Assembly (NCBI GenBank): GCA_029880545.1
Contig: JAOUOD010000002.1
Location: 49,827 to 113,826 of the forward strand
Length of the DNA stretch: 64,000 nucleotides
Direction: 5' to 3'
DNA from: Gammaproteobacteria bacterium
Lineage (GTDB): Bacteria > Pseudomonadota > Gammaproteobacteria > Acidiferrobacterales > SZUA-150
Shown: positions 61,663 through 64,000 of the stretch, in pieces
Position numbering within the stretch: position 1 is the first letter of the stretch
Layout of the letters: the number at the start of each line of letters is the position of its first letter
Notes under the pieces: model-generated
What the model saw: only the letters and a program-made list of their open reading frames with translations
The model's database searches: none
Told to the model about the DNA's origin: nothing
Position numbers and translations under genes: made by a program

Positions 61663-64000
61663 CAGGCAAACTCCCGGTTTTCGCCGCCACCGATATTGGT
61701 GATACAACGATCACACAGCTCGGAATGTTCACTGTTGCTGCCGACATCTTCGCGACGATGCCAGCAACGCACGCACTTGCCATGATCCAGTGCGGATACG
61801 GAAACAAACAAATCCTTGCGCTCGGTTTCGGCGGCATCGGCCGGCCTGTTATCCAGTCCATGCACGTTCGCATAAGATGTAATCAGGACAAACCGCAGCT
61901 CGTCGCCAATGCGATCCAGTTTTGCCTTCAGCTCATCAGAACAATACAAATCCACCTGCGCTTCCAGTGCCGCGCCAATGCTGCCGGCCGCGCGCAAACG
62001 CTCCAGTTCCTTGGCGACCGTATCGCGCACTTCAATAACGTCAGCCCAGTAACCGCGATCCAGGCCATCGGAAAACTGCTTGCCAAACCCGGCCGGGAAC
62101 GAGTACCACTCGGCAATAAATACACTGGACTCACGCTTGCCGGCAAAACACTGCCAGATTTCATCGGCGGTAAAACTGAGAATCGGTGCCAGCCAACGCA
62201 CCAGTGCTTCAAGTATATGGTACATCGCCGTTTGCGCTGACAGTCGACCACGACTGTGACGCGGCATCGTGTACAAACGGTCCTTGAGAATATCCAGGTA
62301 GAAACCACCCAGTTCCACCACGCAAAACTGGTGCAGCTTCTGGTAGATATGATGGAAGCTGAAGTTATCATACGCAGCGAGGATGTCTTGCTGCAACGCG
62401 GCCGCTTCCTGGACTGCCCAGCGATCAAGCGGCAACATGTCGTCAACCGGCAACGTCATTGATGGCTCAAATCCGTCCAGGTTGCCCAAAAGGTAACGAG
62501 CAGTATTTCTGATACGACGATAACTGTCAGCAATTCGCTTGAGCACCTCGTCGGAATACGTCATCTCGCCGCGATAGTCCGTTGACGCGATCCACAGGCG
62601 CAGGATATCGGCGCCCATGGTATCAGCCACTTTCTCCGGCTCGACGCCGTTGCCCCGGGATTTGGACATCTTGTAGCCGTGCTTGTCGACGGTAAACCCG
62701 TGAGTCAGTACACCTTTGTAAGGCGCCTTGCCACGACTGGCGACTGCTGTCAGCAATGAAGACTGGAACCAGCCTCGATGCTGATCCGAACCTTCAAGGT
62801 AGAGGTCTGCCGGCCATTGCAGGTCTTCACGGGTTTCCAGGACGCAGGCATGGGATACACCGGAATCAAACCAGACATCAAGTGTATCGGTGACTTTCTC
62901 GTAACGGTCGGCATCATTACCCAGCAGTTCAACAGGATCAAGATCAAACCAGGCATCAATACCGTTTTGTTCCACCCGTTGACAGACCTGCTCGATCAAT
63001 TCGGGCGTCTTTGGATGCAGCTCGCCGGTCCTTTTATCTACGAATACCGCGATTGGCGAGCCCCAGGTGCGCTGACGGGAAATACACCAGTCAGGACGGT
63101 TTTCCACCATGCCTTCGATTCGGGCGCGACCCCAGTCCGGCATCCATTTCGTCCGGGAGATTTCCTGCATGACGACCGGCCGCAACTTTTCCATGGCGAT
63201 AAACCATTGTGACGTTGCACGGAAAATTATCGGTGTTTTATGGCGCCAGCAATGCGGGTAACTGTGCTTCAGGGATGCTACGTGTACCAGCCTGGCGCGT
63301 GTCTTCAGCGTTTCAATAACGGCATCGTTGGCCTTGAATACGTGCTGACCGGCAAACAAGGGTGTATCCGGCAGGAACACGCCATTACCGCCAACAGGGT
63401 TCTCAACTGCCAGGTTGTACTTGCTGCCAACCACGTAGTCTTCAAGACCATGACCGGGCGCGGTATGCACCGCACCTGTACCCGCGTCGGTGGTAACGTG
63501 ATCACCAAGAATCACCGGAACTTCGCGGTCATAAAACGGGTGCTGTAACTTCAGGTTCTCCAGTGCAGAACCGAGGCAAGTGGCGATTACCTTGTAGCTC
63601 TCGATGTTCCAGCGTGCCATCGCATCTTTCATCAATGCCTCGGCTATCACCAGGCGCTCCTTGCCATGCTCCGCTTCACACTGAATGACTACGTATTCAA
63701 GGTCCGGGTTCAGGGCCACGGCCTGGTTGGCAGGCAGCGTCCATGGCGTGGTCGTCCAGATAACAACATTGGCCGGACCTTCACCATGATGACCGGGAAC
63801 CGATTCACACCGGGCGAACAGCTCTTCTTCGTCGAGCACCTGGAACCGCACATCAATTGCCGGTGACGCCTTGTCCTGGTATTCCACTTCCGCCTCGGCC
63901 AGCGCAGAACCGCAATCGGTACACCAGTGCACAGGCTTGTGACCCTGAACAACATGGCCAGCTTCGATAATTTTTCCCAATGTACGAATGATATCGGCTT
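61662..64000 (-). CDS. ileS: isoleucyl-tRNA synthetase (3' part; runs off the window)
   Basis: The visible C-terminal ~779 codons charge tRNA-Ile. Present are the editing domain with TTTPWTLPANQAVALNPD, and GTGAVHTAPGHGLEDY, the KMSKS loop (HGYKMSKSRGNGVEP), the anticodon domain and a C-terminal zinc site with CVRCWHRREDVG and LCDRCI. The N-terminal HIGH motif lies outside the window. The frame is open to the last base. It leads the ileS-lspA-fkpB-ispH operon. Confidence 0.96.
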   Translation of the reverse strand, partial: ADIIRTLGKIIEAGHVVQGHKPVHWCTDCGSALAEAEVEYQDKASPAIDVRFQVLDEEELFARCESVPGHHGEGPANVVIWTTTPWTLPANQAVALNPDLEYVVIQCEAEHGKERLVIAEALMKDAMARWNIESYKVIATCLGSALENLKLQHPFYDREVPVILGDHVTTDAGTGAVHTAPGHGLEDYVVGSKYNLAVENPVGGNGVFLPDTPLFAGQHVFKANDAVIETLKTRARLVHVASLKHSYPHCWRHKTPIIFRATSQWFIAMEKLRPVVMQEISRTKWMPDWGRARIEGMVENRPDWCISRQRTWGSPIAVFVDKRTGELHPKTPELIEQVCQRVEQNGIDAWFDLDPVELLGNDADRYEKVTDTLDVWFDSGVSHACVLETREDLQWPADLYLEGSDQHRGWFQSSLLTAVASRGKAPYKGVLTHGFTVDKHGYKMSKSRGNGVEPEKVADTMGADILRLWIASTDYRGEMTYSDEVLKRIADSYRRIRNTARYLLGNLDGFEPSMTLPVDDMLPLDRWAVQEAAALQQDILAAYDNFSFHHIYQKLHQFCVVELGGFYLDILKDRLYTMPRHSRGRLSAQTAMYHILEALVRWLAPILSFTADEIWQCFAGKRESSVFIAEWYSFPAGFGKQFSDGLDRGYWADVIEVRDTVAKELERLRAAGSIGAALEAQVDLYCSDELKAKLDRIGDELRFVLITSYANVHGLDNRPADAAETERKDLFVSVSALDHGKCVRCWHRREDVGSNSEHSELCDRCITNIGGGENREFA

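Overview
The window is a stretch of chromosome, about half G+C by eye, from a gammaproteobacterium. The evidence is a Pseudomonas-like gene order around the minor pilins (thiO, minor pilins, ispH, fkpB, lspA, ileS), an ampD-ampE pair, a FimX-like regulator, and an ileS-lspA overlap typical of this class. I cannot name the genus; a Chromatiales-like lineage is only a guess. No CRISPR array, prophage or insertion sequence was seen. The only mobile-element-like gene is a lone REP-type (RAYT) transposase homologue that may have lost its catalytic tyrosine.

Layout. 0-3.6 kb: small genes on the minus strand (an unknown 80-aa protein, an RRM protein, a cold-shock protein, two small membrane proteins), then about 0.8 kb without an intact gene but with traces of decayed coding sequence. 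3.6-8.7 kb: a minus-strand pyruvate dehydrogenase operon, pdhA-pdhB plus one 1022-codon gene that fuses the whole E2 to the whole E3. 9.2-11.6 kb: a DOMON lipoprotein, a 34-aa membrane peptide with a urate-oxidase-N-type membrane protein, and a dienelactone-hydrolase-fold exported protein whose catalytic residues look replaced. 11.8-19.2 kb: argD-argF, an FbpC-type ATPase, a FimX-like REC-PAS-GGDEF-EAL protein and ettA. 19.5-24 kb: a giant repeat lipoprotein with nine 85-residue repeats and 14 FG-GAP/VCBS repeats, containing a 516-bp tandem duplication with no difference seen. 24.2-29.3 kb: an Atm1-type exporter, a 3-methyladenine glycosylase, an autoregulated-looking MarR gene, a peroxiredoxin-like protein and the RAYT protein.

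29.4-42.5 kb is a cobalamin uptake and salvage island: a cobalamin riboswitch, btuB, a TonB-like protein, a BtuF-like protein, cobO, a second btuF, cobQ, cobS, cobC, cobT and cobU. A YffB-type reductase and a truncated globin with a zinc-binding tail are interspersed. The genes can import corrinoid, adenosylate it and build the nucleotide loop. CbiB and the BtuCD transporter are not in the window. ampE, ampD, a tRNA-Thr, an Irr/Fur-like regulator and thiO follow.

44.5-59.8 kb holds two consecutive minor-pilin/adhesin operons of the same gene order (fimT/fimU-type, pilV, pilW, pilX, pilY1, pilE; the second also has a pilY2-position gene). The copies have diverged: only the second PilY1 keeps a von Willebrand A metal site. 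Each operon is headed by four direct repeats of a 9-bp motif that fits the published LytTR (AlgR-family) binding consensus, with identical 21/33/21-bp spacing in both places. In the first operon these repeats lie inside the unusually long leader of the first prepilin. This repeat architecture, with the FimX-like gene about 27 kb away, is the most interesting signal in the window. The window closes with ispH, fkpB, lspA and the 3' part of ileS on the minus strand.
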